Shown: positions 44,576 through 57,400 of the stretch, piece after piece
How the letters are laid out: every line of letters starts with the position of its first letter
Position numbering within the stretch: position 1 is the stretch's first letter
Assembly (NCBI GenBank): GCA_013407085.1
Contig: JACCGJ010004959.1
Location: 1-64,000, forward strand
DNA length: 64,000 nucleotides
Direction: 5' to 3'
Source: Atriophallophorus winterbourni
Taxonomy: Eukaryota; Platyhelminthes; Trematoda; Plagiorchiida; Microphallidae
Notes under the pieces: model-generated
Told to the model about the DNA's origin: nothing
Database searches by the model: none
Seen by the model: the letters and a program-made list of their open reading frames with translations, nothing else
Translations under genes and position numbers: made by a program

Positions 44576-47500
44576 CTGAATAAACATGCACAAACGCAAG
44601 TCGAGTGTGAATATTAATTTCCAATAAACTCACCCTCTTTGACAGTATCGCGAACTATTATGAATAATTTATTTAAAAATAAAGTTTAAAAAAATCGGAT
44701 AAATTACAAATTAGACTAACTACCTAAAATCAATTGTTAAGTGCTGACAGATAATAATGCAGCGGGTTGAGAAGAGAGGCTGGAAATGATAGCTGGCAAA
44801 CGTCTGACCACTGATCACAAAATTCGGGTCCTCGGTACAGAAAATATCTACGTTGCACAGCTAATCGAGATTGCACCTGTTTCATCCCTGAGGTAAACCT
44901 GTTAAATGCTAAACCCTTAACACGAGACAACGCTGATAGGCTTATCACGCATAAGACAACGAACGAAACACATATCCATCTTATCTAAGCAAATCAAGCA
45001 ACCCTAATACGGTCCTGAAGCATGTCTGTCCCGGTTGTCACTTCGATTGGAATTGTCAATCGAGTTCGTGTCCACCGGTACGTTTCAAGCTCTCACCACT
45101 GAGCGCTCATTTGCCCAACCTTGAAGAATCGCCACCGACGTTGTTGCTCAAACCATTCTAAAAAATTCTTCCGAAACACGAATAATTATGGGTTCGCGAT
45201 TGATTTCGTCCATTTATTCGGCGCTTGTTGCTCTTGTGTTGAGCTGGAGAGTGGAGCTCTGCATATCATTAAAAAGCTTGTGACTAGCGCTAATCTCTAA
45301 TGCACTTCGCATTCCCACAATAATACTCCAAATGTAACGTATATTAGATGACTAAATTGTTGCAAAGAAACAAACCAAATGAGATACCAAATGTTCTAAT
45401 ATACGTTTCATTTTCACAATTTTATATTTACCGATGTAGCATAACAATATAATGCTCGGAAATAATTCACATTTTTGCGATATTGAAAAATGGATTGCAA
45501 TAAGTCGCGTTTCATAATAATACGCTAGTTAATCAACACATTTTTGACGTAATTTTAACGCACGTTTTGGCATTGCCGTTCCAGTCGTTTCTGAAATTTT
45601 AATGTAAAATTCAACAATAATTTTCTGAAATTATTTCCAATATTGAGAAGAACTCAACCAAAATTCTTCACTTGTTGTTTCAGAAAAGTTCAGCAATTTA
45701 TTTTCAATTGAATTATCTTCCCGAAATTGCACATGGATGTCTTGTTTGCAAGGTAATTTGTTTGTAAAACAATCCAGAATTGCACATATAAGTGATTGGA
45801 GTGCTTGCGAGTCGTTCTCGCTAATTGCTATCATATTGATTTTGAAAATAGGTGATGATCGTTTTTCCGAAATGTTTTCTGATTTATGGAAGCACACAAG
45901 AATCATAGCTTTTTTCGCATAACTTTAATGAGGGTATTCTGATTTTACACCACATACCCATTCAAATCATTGTCTTTACCACATCATAGCGGAATGCGAT
46001 TGCAATAATGTGAATTCTGCTATTTGCTCGCATGATACAACACTTATAATGGTACTCTATTTTTCTCAGTTATAGTGATAATTTGCATTGAGTAATTATA
46101 TGCTGAGATATCGTAGATTCGGCTTTATTGATTGTAGGCTTGATAATTATGCCAGATTACTAGACTCTGTGTTCCCAAGGCAAGTTGATTATTTCTTATC
46201 ATTCAACCGATTTCAGTTTAGAGATATGTGCAAAGTTGTTCAGTATATTTCATGTGAATTAAAGTAGGATACACAAACATTTTCTAATTTCGAAAGAAAT
46301 GCAAAGTATAGATTAGGCGGAATATTGTGTTGCTTAAAATTCACTCACTGCTATATTTTTCCTCTACTGCATTGGTGTACACTAAAATTGAAGAAAAATT
46401 GATAAATTACGTTTACATACTCATTATCATTTTGAACTATAACTCAAATAAACTAATTGAAAGGGCATGCATTAATATTGTTAAGTCAGGAAGGGTGTTC
46501 TTTAAAATTATAGTGATCTATTCATTCAAAATTAATGATTGACAAATTGAATTACACTGATTAGTTTGTTACGATTGGTTTAAACAAATATTATTATTTC
46601 AATTAATCTGTTGTTCACAAAAATGTGACTTGATGCTGTTCATAAAATGGCTAAAAGTTGCTGAAGTGGAATAATATGAAGATAATTTTTAGACTGGAAT
46701 CAATGCTATTAAGCAGACAACCAGATGCATTCCCGCAACTTTAAAAGATATCAGCTCGGCCTCATCTAAAATATTGTGTCCAAGCGTGGTTCCCTCATTA
46801 CAAGAAGTATATCGTTCGACCTGGAAGCGTACAGCTTTTCAAAATTCGCAGTCATTGATGTAAATCTTAATCTTCACAAAAGGAGTCCCTAGATATTTTC
46901 CCCCTTAATGGTAATCGTTTATGCGGTTACTTATTAAGATAAAGAATTGGTTAAGTGGCTGCTTATTAAACGATTCTTTTACCCGAGCTGGACATATGTT
47001 GTCATTCACTTGAAATTGTTAGAGACATGTCGGCTAGACACTATGAAACATTTTCAGAGCATTAGGGTGGTAAATTTATGGAACAGTCTCCCAGGAAACT
47101 GATATCCTGCAGTCACATCACGATCTTCAAGCAGGTTCTATTATGCAACTGAGGTGAGGTATTTCCTCAAAGCTCCCCTATTTGTAATCCAATGATCGGA
47201 AGATCCCCTTTTCGAGCGTTATTTAGTAAAGAAAGTGAATGCTAGCGTTCGTGTTTTATACACGCGATTGTCAATGGTTTCAAACGGACATGAGAAAAAA
47301 CATTTTGGCAGTGATGGGTGCGTCTATGCAGCTTTGTACACCAAAATAAATTCCATTTGCGTGATTAGCTCGTCAGCAACTTACTGTACTGTGCAAACTG
47401 AGCTGAACGGTCCTCTATTTATGTATTTATTCTCGTCTTAATTGCTGCAGAGATCTAATTCGATTCAGTTCATTATAGTAAAAAAATATTCATTTCCCAG

Positions 47501-48371
47501 TTTAGTTCAACTGCAATTTAGACAATAACAATACTCTAATTGGACATCAAACTACAGAACTTGGAAAATAATAAATTGATTTATAGATAAATATGCTCAT
47601 TGATATAGGTATAAATTGTCTTTTCAAGCCCAGTTCACACTAGAATAAAATGTTTCGGTGTCACAAACGGCATGTACTCAAACTAAAAACCTGATGTACT
47701 CAATGTTAAACATTTTGAAGTCACATCAGTATTTTAATGGATTTCACTGAATAGAAAAACATTCTTGCAAAAATGTTCTTTTTCACTTACGGTTCACGAT
47801 TTTTTTGCCCTCTGTTAAAAGGGAATAGTATTTTGTTTTGCCAAAGAAATAACCTCTTAAAGCTTTGTTACATCGATATCACTAAGTTGAATGGTAAAAA
47901 GCACATTTAACTTAATTTTATTCTATTGAATGACTTGAACAAATACAAGGCCTGTGCCACATTACAAATTTGCACAAACATCAGATTGATTGGTTTCCAT
48001 ATCACAAAATTGCAACCACAGGTACACACTACATTGGAGTCATCTTTTTTCTTTTGATGGGACATTGAGGCTCTGAATTTCTTCTCTGGAGGCAATAACA
48101 TTTTAGTTTAAAACAACAAACACTCAAATGAATGCGGTTGTCAAATGTCAAGTGACCAAATCGAGGAACGTAACCCGCTTCGGATTTATGACTTTGCCCT
48201 GACCTGCACATCATAACCAGTTTTTATCTGTTCAGTTCTCCTAAATGAGAACATTAGTAGTAAACAGAGTTAAGTCACTGGAGGTGATACAATGTTTGCT
48301 TTGAATTCACGGTTCAGCAAGATTGCAAAACTATCCTTTAAATAACTTTCAGGTAATTATTTGAGAAAATG

Positions 48372-48402
<31 letters not shown>

Positions 48403-51400
48403 ACTCACGCAAGGTCAGCTAATTATAAACATTTACAACTAAACTGGTCGATAAAACATTCCCAAGAACCAAGAATTCACTATATCCGTGAGTCACATTT
48501 CACTACGCATATTAAAACTTACATTTAAATTTGTAAAAATACATTTCGAATGTACTGCGTAAGTTTGCATTCTCTAATGAGGTGATTTTTATAGCAAAAA
48601 ACATGTAAGACCGTTAAACATTACCTTCTGCAAAATAGTCTGAATGAAAACATTGATATTTGCATCAGTATGTAAAAAACGGAGCAATATTCATCAACAT
48701 CGCCTAAACAACGATGACCATCTGATCTATTTGGTATTAGCTTACACTGTATCCGAAGGGAAGACCTGACACGGCCGACCATAACAGATGTTGCTGGCTC
48801 CTTCTGAACTGGTCAGGCAAACAAAGCGACTAAAATTAGCCAGTCTAGAGAACAGTTCATAAACGCATAATTGCGATCGGTCAAACGGTGGACCGTAGCC
48901 GCAGTCGTTAAGTCGTGGGACTACAATGGTGAATGTCGGGGGTTCGAATCCCACCCGAAGCGGAGGATATGCATTGCTGATGAGCTCAAATAACTGCGAA
49001 TCTCGAGTCGAATGCTTCCATTATGAATCGTCGTGATCAACTCTCTGAATGTTCCGATGGGCTTGGCACGGATGAGTAGTCACAAATATCAATAAACCAT
49101 TACGAGCATAATCGTTAGTATTTCATGGTCAGCATTACCTACTGAACTAAACATCTTTCAGACCAAGAAGGATCCACATTTTCGAATAAAATCTATAATG
49201 GGGTTTTTTTTGCCGCACTATGTATTTTTTTATATAAGTTTCTACAGACTAGCAAAACATGTGTAATTTGTTTTTAGCAGTTCGTAGACAAAGGACTACT
49301 CTTTTTTTTAGTAGCCAATTCTAGCAACGAACGGAATATATTCTATCATATCAAAAAATGGGAGCTACGAAAATTCCGATGATATAAATCACAAGAATAC
49401 GGGTTTTTCAAGAATTTGTTATGACAGCTCGACTAGCAGGATCAGGGGGAAATATCAGATAGTGTTGTTTGATTTGGAATGCGCTAATGTCGTTTAAAAT
49501 TGCTCAATGATGCGATGACTCGGAGGAAATGGACAAGCCGAAAATGACATGACGAATTTTGTCAAGATGACAACTGGTGCAAGCTGCAATTTGAGGTCTG
49601 TCAAATCGGATGTCTATAGGTGATTTTTTCATTCAGCTTAATCTACTAGCATGAAATGCCTTATGAACTTGTAGATATCCTGGGGGTTTGCTGACAATTA
49701 ATCGTTAGACACTTAATCGTCCACACTTAATCCATAGACACCCAATCACCAGACATTTGATCGCCATACATTTAACCCCTAAGTCACTCCATCCTCAGTC
49801 ACTCAATCTCCAGTATATCAGCATACTTCTTCTTCTGTTTGATATGAACCCCAGCACTTGCTTGAAGAACTGAGACCGTATGCTGTCGGCAATCCTTTCG
49901 CAAACCGTTAAGAAATGTCCACATGGTGGGATGTTGGCAAGAAAAGAGTGACTGTAATGCATTATTCCACGGCACAATCACCAGGCGTAAGTCATCGTCT
50001 GCCTCATAATCTGCTTTCATCACTAGTTCACTTATTATTCGTTGCAGGAAATGACATGTCGAGCAATTCAGCGGTACTCAACTACGGAAAGATTGATGTT
50101 CTTAAAATCAATTGCATATCTCTCCTGCTAAATAAATTCATTCAAACGTATTCTGCATTCTTCGAAATTATCAAACTGGGGATTAAGTGATTCAAAAGGA
50201 ATCAAAGTTGTAATGGTTTGAAAAGCATTTAGCTTAACAATAACCATAGGATGAAGTTATGAGGTATATACAATAAAAAAGAAGAACAGGAAAACTCATG
50301 TAGTGTAAATCGTATCAAAGTTTGGGTTGTTTCTCAAGTGTTTGTCCAAATTAGCTTTAAAAATATCCAGGTTGGCTGAGTGTGTAACAGTGACTGAAGA
50401 TTAAGTGACTTGTCATTAACTTGAGGGTCAAATGTCCGGGGAAAATGTCTGGTGCTTTAGGGTCTAGGGATTAAGTGACAGCGAGTAAGTGTCTGACGAT
50501 TAAGTGACCGTACACCATACTTAGGTGATAAACGAATTGAAATGAATTGTTATGAATGGTGTAAAATGGATCGACGCCAGATCGATTCTCCCGGTGGTGT
50601 TTGCTAACAAAAGTAGTGATGAGAATGACGTAATGGGTATTTATACTATAAGTAAAAGATGAGTAGATAAGAACGGAGTGACTGAGCGCTTATCGCTCAG
50701 AAGACACCGGTCACAATACATCTGACGAAGCTCACTTCTCAGAAGGTGAACTCTACAAAAAATCAGCTCTGATAGATGTACTGCAAACATTACTTTCTTT
50801 TCTACTAATTCCATATTGGCTTCGAATATGTTCAATACAATTATTCAATAAATATGGACAAGATTTTTCAGTTTTTTAATTAGCAATAATAAAACTAATG
50901 TTAATCCTTTTAACCAATCATGAAATATCGGTAAAATCATTTTCATTGAAAACATATCTTTATACTTGGTTCGGATATGACACTAGTAATGCAATTGTAC
51001 TGGTAGCTTGTATTGATACAATCGGCATTCTGGTGTGAAGAATTATTCGAAAAATGTTTTTAAGTTTAGTGCGGTAAAGATGGCTTTCAATTACATATCA
51101 AGAAAAATTAAACGTGAAAAATTTCAGTAAAATTTCAGTAGAATTCCAAATTACCGTTCGATTGCCCGGCTAAAAGGTGTAACATATTTGATTATATCGA
51201 GATATTAATTTAGAATAACGTCCATACACTTAAATGGAAACTTTCATCTAAATAAAGTGGTCAGTAATGAAAATGAAATTAGGATTATAAATTTTTATGG
51301 ATTCGGCTAAAGACGTAAATAATTTATCGAGTGTATCATTGTCACTGACATCCATTTACAGATCATGTCAGGTAGTATATAACGAAACGCACGCTTAACT

Positions 51401-54400
51401 AGCTGAAAGAGAGATATTTCTGTCAAGCACTGAATGGCTGATTGATCGTTGATCAACTCCGTCCACGGTTTTTCGTGTGTGAGAATAATGGAGTTAATTT
51501 CAATTAAATCATTAAATGTGGTTGAGTTGATGCTCATTTTTTCATTACTCCCTGACAATTTAATCGTACGTTAATGCAACACAGCACGTTATGTATTAAT
51601 TATATGAGAACACCGAGGACAGGCCTGAATTATCAAGCTCTATGATAGTCAATTAATATTTTCAAAAAGGATTAAAGATTTTATTAGTTGAACCTTAGCA
51701 ATTAGATCTTATAGTTCCACTCCCAAAATATATCTACGACAATTGGACTCCGGGCTCTATCGTCATCACACAATCTAGTGAAAAGGCATTTTTTGCTTGA
51801 TATCTCTACAATCTGACACCAACGACAGTTTCAAAACTTCAGTGTTTTCATAGAATTGTTTCACTTATTTACTCATTTTCTACGTATACGTCATTAATTC
51901 TAAAGTGAAAATCTATTTCAACGATAGACTTCTTTATCGGTAGCATTTTTACTGCTTCATAAAATCACTTTAATTTACCGATGAGATATTAAGGCACAAT
52001 ATAATTATTAATTAAAGTTCAAATCGAATAGAAATGTACGAAAAAACAATTTTATAAGCGTCCACATTTTTATTGATATCTAACATGCATCGACGATCGG
52101 ATTGGAACGGAAGTATAGGTTACCGCATCATTCATATATTACTGTATCGCTTATTTTAAAACAAGTGATTCATACCTATTCTCGCTTATATGTTAGTGGT
52201 CAATACGGAGTGAACAAAGATATTTCAGGTGCCATAAATTTACCACTGCTTGACATAGCGTAACTTGCTTTTCTTTTTTTATGAACGAAAGACTTACCCG
52301 ATGGACGTCGATGTTTCAAATTCATTGCTATAATTATTACAAATAGAAACGAATTAAAACTAAGGGGTAATATCTAAGCAGTGCTGATAAAATCATGCTG
52401 TGACAACAGGTACATACGTCGGAACTCAATAAATCTGTAAATTCACAAGAGGCTTCTATGACCTTCAAACTAATGTCAAGGGAAATCCACCTTGGTCATT
52501 GATAACCTATTCTTTAGAGGTTTTACCTGAAATTAGGCGGGTCCACATTCACTATATTGGTTGGAAATGGCATGCACAGTTCATAGAGAGTGTGATCAAC
52601 TATCTGTGTGCTCACATCATGCAATGACGTACAAGCATAGTATATAATAAAATTGAATTTATGGTTATCCAAAATGTGTATCAATATACCTACTCAGCAA
52701 CACTGAATATTTATTTCATCAGGTAAACATAATTTTTCTGTCATAAATATTTTGATATGTATTCAAATTGATAGAACATACTCAGGCGCCAACACCGAAA
52801 CCATAATTTTCCGGTCTGTTAATGCCGCTTATATTACATCTCCAGAATTCGATGCAAACTTATCCTTGCATATATAGCACAAACTACTAATTTCTAACCC
52901 ATGGATAACTTAATCCAACATCGAACATTTAGTTACACCCGACGTCATGTATCATATTGAAAATACCACATTCTGAGTGGAACTGTGACAGGTATTTTTA
53001 TTTGATGCGTGCGAGTATTGTTTGGAATTCCCTACCGGCCAATTTGGTAAACTCAGATCGTTTTTCTATATTGAAATCAAAGCTTGACCGCCATACACAG
53101 GATAACTTTGATGTTTATCTCACATATTAACGAGTTACTCCTGTAATGGAGACTGATCCATTTTAATAACTAGTGTATAAATTTACATATGTATACTTAT
53201 ATTTCAACCTTGTGGCTATTTTGAAGTTACATGCTTTTCCAAAAGTACTCCTTGAATATTAATACTCTAAAACAAGCAGGAGTAAAAGATTTTGACGAGT
53301 ATTCAATATAAATTTGAAGAGTTTTCAACCACTGTATAGATTGCAGTGTGACTACTCGGTGATTTAGCTAATATTTACCATCTAAATTCATGCCAGTCTG
53401 GTACAGGTGTTTAGTTCACGATATTTAGCTCTCTATTACCCACGCTGTTTATGCTGTTGTAATCACGTGGACCAGCTTATTATATTTATAATTGTATAAA
53501 TTACATTTATATTTTATTTTTTTTAACAAAATAGCCTCATTCGCATGTATTTCCATCACACATTCACCCCACGACCGGTTTCGTTCTGATAAACTCATCA
53601 AGTAGAGGATTACGGTCAAGATACGAATCACTTGAAACAGTGGAGAAGTGATGAAACATTTCACATTTGTATTTGAAAATGTTTATAACAGATAGCGGAA
53701 TAAATTTCACCATGAAAGCTACTGTTTCCTAAGGCTGCCTTGCTTTGTAAGCCATTATTGGATAAGTTTGGCACGCCCAGCCTGATCAATCAAGTAATGA
53801 AACAGAAATAGACGAGGCAAAACTCATGGCTTGTGCATACGGATTCAGATCATACAGTAACTACCAAAAATTGCCCATAGCATAAAAACGATCGTTGTTC
53901 GTGAAATAGAAATGTAAGCGAATAAGAATTTTTAATTTCAAGTAAGTTCAAGCGCAACCTCATAATGGAAAGCTAGACATTAACCACTAGAATGTAACGG
54001 TTCATTGTAGACACACCTTTTTCTGCAAGCAAACCAGCGCCATCGGTGATCGTACCTTCCAAACGAAATCAAAATTCAATACGAATAAAATCGATTAAAT
54101 GTCAACCTTATGGACGTAAAAATGATTCAAATACAGAATCACAGAGATACCAATCAAGCGCTCGAGGCGCTTATAAATGGCCAAGTGATTGTGTTACTCA
54201 GATCTAACGCATTTGGTTTCAGGTGGAGAATGTGAGCACTACAATACTTCGGTCATTTCTAGCATCCTGAACGCTTGAGAAAGAATCCCACTGTGATTCT
54301 GTATTTGAAAAACATGGTTCGTTATACAATGCCGATTGAACAGTAACTTTCGAATATAACTGCAATGCAGCGTATTTGACATAATCAGATGAAGACAATA

Positions 54401-57400
54401 AGCCCAGATTTAGTGAGACTTGACACAGTGGTAAAGTGATAAAACACCGAAAAATGGGATAGATGGGAGAGAGAACAAAGGTGGTCAAATCTCGAATAAA
54501 AATGTGAGTAAGTCATCAAAACTCGAAACGATTACAATAATAATTAGTCCAAAGAATGAGCACTCGGAGATGGAAATATGAGAATATGCTCAAGTGAAAG
54601 TAAGTTATTTGGTTCGTCTAGTTGAAAATTCAAACACACAATTGAAAACAGTGGTCGCGTAGATGCTTTTTGCCACAAAACATAATAGAAACAGTATATA
54701 TGCACGTATATTATACCAGCATAATCTGTTTTGACTAATAACTCACTATCTTTCGCTTCATTTATTGCTTTGAAAATCAAATGAAAAATATATATTCAAT
54801 GAAACCAAATGGTTATTTAGGCTTTATATAGAAACGGAGGATAAGTGCTGCTTCAACTGATTTTATAATTTATCCTGCCGTAATATTCGACATTACAATA
54901 ATTCAAGCATCGACGATTATTTTGGTAATAATATATTAATAAAAAATTTGGGTAAAACACTTCTATATGATACCAAGTTCAAACAGCACAAAACCTGACG
55001 TGGTGTGTAAGAGATAAAAATGCATGCAAGCCCATCGGTTTAACTCCATGCACGTTTTTGCGCTTAGTGTGATTGAAAATGTTGATCGTGCCAGCCTTAT
55101 CTAATAATGGTTTTCCAGTCCAAAAACTGTTTACCATTATTCCACTGAAGAGAACAGTCAACAAGAAAGCTGTCGTGATCTGTGGGCATGATGGAAATTC
55201 ATGCAACTGAAACGTTTATGTTCAATGTCAATATAAGGTTGTTCTTCTCAAACCTTTCCATCCATCACTAGCAAGAAAAGTTTTAAAAACGTTTACATAT
55301 GCATTACACGTTTGATTACTGGCCCCCATTCCCATCACACATTACAAATAGTTCACTTTTATTAGTTTCAGAAGGCAGCTAGCTTTAATATTTATAGAAG
55401 TGGATAATTGCTACAATAATTCAAATTCAGTGAGATTATAGATCAAACCAAGAGGATGTTTGCAGTATATGAATGAATAAGTGAATTTTTATTGGCATAA
55501 CTCTCACTGATTATCTTTTACCCAGATCCTGCGCGTTATTAACGAAGCTGTTGTGGAGTTTTTTTTTAAATTTCATCTTCATTGAAATATTAATATTTTT
55601 ATTAATATTCTCATAGATTTTTGGTTACTAAACCGAAATTATGTTCAATGTAGGTTTCTTATCGTTAGAATACGTCAAAAATCGAACATTACGTATATTA
55701 TATTATAGTATACAGAATATAATGAATATTTGAATCATTAAAATTATTGAATGAAGCAGGTTCTACCTCAACAACAAATTCTTATTGTCTTCGGTACATT
55801 CAAATCATTGACTTTTATTTTTTCCCTATATTCAAATCGTCCGGGTGAGGCATGACGACGAACTTCCATCGGACTCACTGTGCACTCATCTACGTGTTAT
55901 TTGTTTTGTATTCTTCGTCTCATTTGCCTCTGCAATCCACTTTTACTGTACCTTCACACGTTCACTTTGTTGTTGCAATATAAATACAAACCATGTCCAC
56001 AGCCAAATGCACACACTTGGCACATTGGACTTTGGACATCTTATCAACGTTCCATTCCGGCCTTGTTCTGAATTCCGGCCTGTTGGGTTGAGAACAACGC
56101 ATCGATTGATGTGAACACAACCACTGTCGCCGCTACATCATCCGCTTCATCAGAACAAATAGCCGAACATACATTTCATCGAAACAATAATACATCCCTA
56201 GTTTCAAATGCTTACCTTTATAAAAATCGACCACTTCTGCAAAAAGGACTCAAGTAAAATTGCTTGTTTTCATGGGTTGTTCATGAAATCATTGTAGAGT
56301 ATCACTCACCCGTCGCATATTCTTGAACCAAAGAAGAATTTTCATTATTATATAACAATAGCGAAGTATATATTATTTATCTATTTTATAGATTATTTAA
56401 TTAAGCAAGTTAGTGTTGCTGGAATTGTGTTTTATTTATGATTATTCTTTTCATTATTTTTTGTTGTTTGCTAAATTTCTTTTTCCTTTCCAAAAGACTA
56501 AATAATTCAAATAATTCAAATAATTCAATCTGTCACCTTACAATAAACTCTAATAAACTAATAATTGAAATCATTTTTCAATGTGTACAATAATAAATGA
56601 CGAAATAAATATTTTTACTGCTGATGCGTGTTTCACTCGTTCTTTTAATATGCGTTTGGTTTTATAACAATGAGATACGCCTAAATCTTCGTGGAAATTC
56701 AGAAAGGAATGAATGTTTACTTTACATTTTTAACACTTCGGTGGGATCAGGTGATCCATTTTTCTTTTCATTCAAAGTGAAATAAACCAAAAGCACATGT
56801 TTTTCGATCTTTGTCCGATTCGACAGAAAAGGTATAATATTTAAGTTACATTGCTGTTTTATCTCTGACAATTCCTCACTATTAATAATTGGATTTTATT
56901 ATATCAAAATAGTTATTTGTTTCGGCAAAATCTCAAAGAATTTCACTGGATACATTCATTGATTCAACTGCAGCATCAAAAGACAAATTAATCTACCCAG
57001 TCACGCTTGTACCACATGCAAATATATCCATTTCAATCATCAAATGAAACTAAGGTCCTAGGTCTGAGCTACCTCTACTTACATCATTATATTAAGTGAG
57101 TGATTAGGAATTTCAACAAACGAGTCAAACACATCATTTAAAGAATTGTTCTGTATATATCAGTAATTATTTTTTACTAATCCCTTGATTAATTATCCGT
57201 ACGTAAAAACAGTTGTTCCTGTCATCATCAAACAAACAGAACAAACTTACTGATTTCTTCCTCTGTGAAAGAATAAATGTTTTGCGGTAATTAGTATTTA
57301 TTTTGAAAATAAATAAATAACAATTTTACGTTCGTTCAACTTAAAACTGAACATTTGAACATAGGATTATAATGACGCTCACCTTTACTAGCACGAACAT

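Noticed and set aside
47340..47410. 4-, 13- or 18-nt micro-exon before a GTAAGT donor at about 47379
   Set aside because: Three competing acceptors; only the weakest (18 nt) preserves phase 1. Too ambiguous to place.
48742..48954. Minus-strand frame starting MGFEPPTF
   Set aside because: This is the translation of a SINE B box, a well-known artefact, not a gene.
48885..48965. Functional tRNA-Leu/Ser gene
   Set aside because: B box is perfect but acceptor and anticodon stems do not close properly; better explained as a SINE head.
49137..49150. 8-nt micro-exon with a strong GTAATG donor
   Set aside because: Ends in an in-frame TAG when entered in phase 1.
55508..55528. 21-nt micro-exon candidate with donor GTGAGA
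   Set aside because: In-frame TAA in phase 1 and also in phase 0.
55845..56114. 89-codon plus-strand ORF as a membrane protein gene
   Set aside because: Hydrophobic stretch present, but no splice context, no family resemblance, and base composition suggests an old insertion.
56537..56557. 21-nt micro-exon candidate with donor AAG|GTGACA
   Set aside because: Gives an in-frame TAG in phase 1, so it cannot join the modelled chain.
57083..57150. 68-nt open exon (NNSLNDVFDSFVEIPNHSLN) with good acceptor and GTAAGT donor inside the MEG-like region
   Set aside because: Only open in phase 0, which does not fit the phase-1 chain on either side. It could be an alternative exon or belong to nothing; not included in the model.
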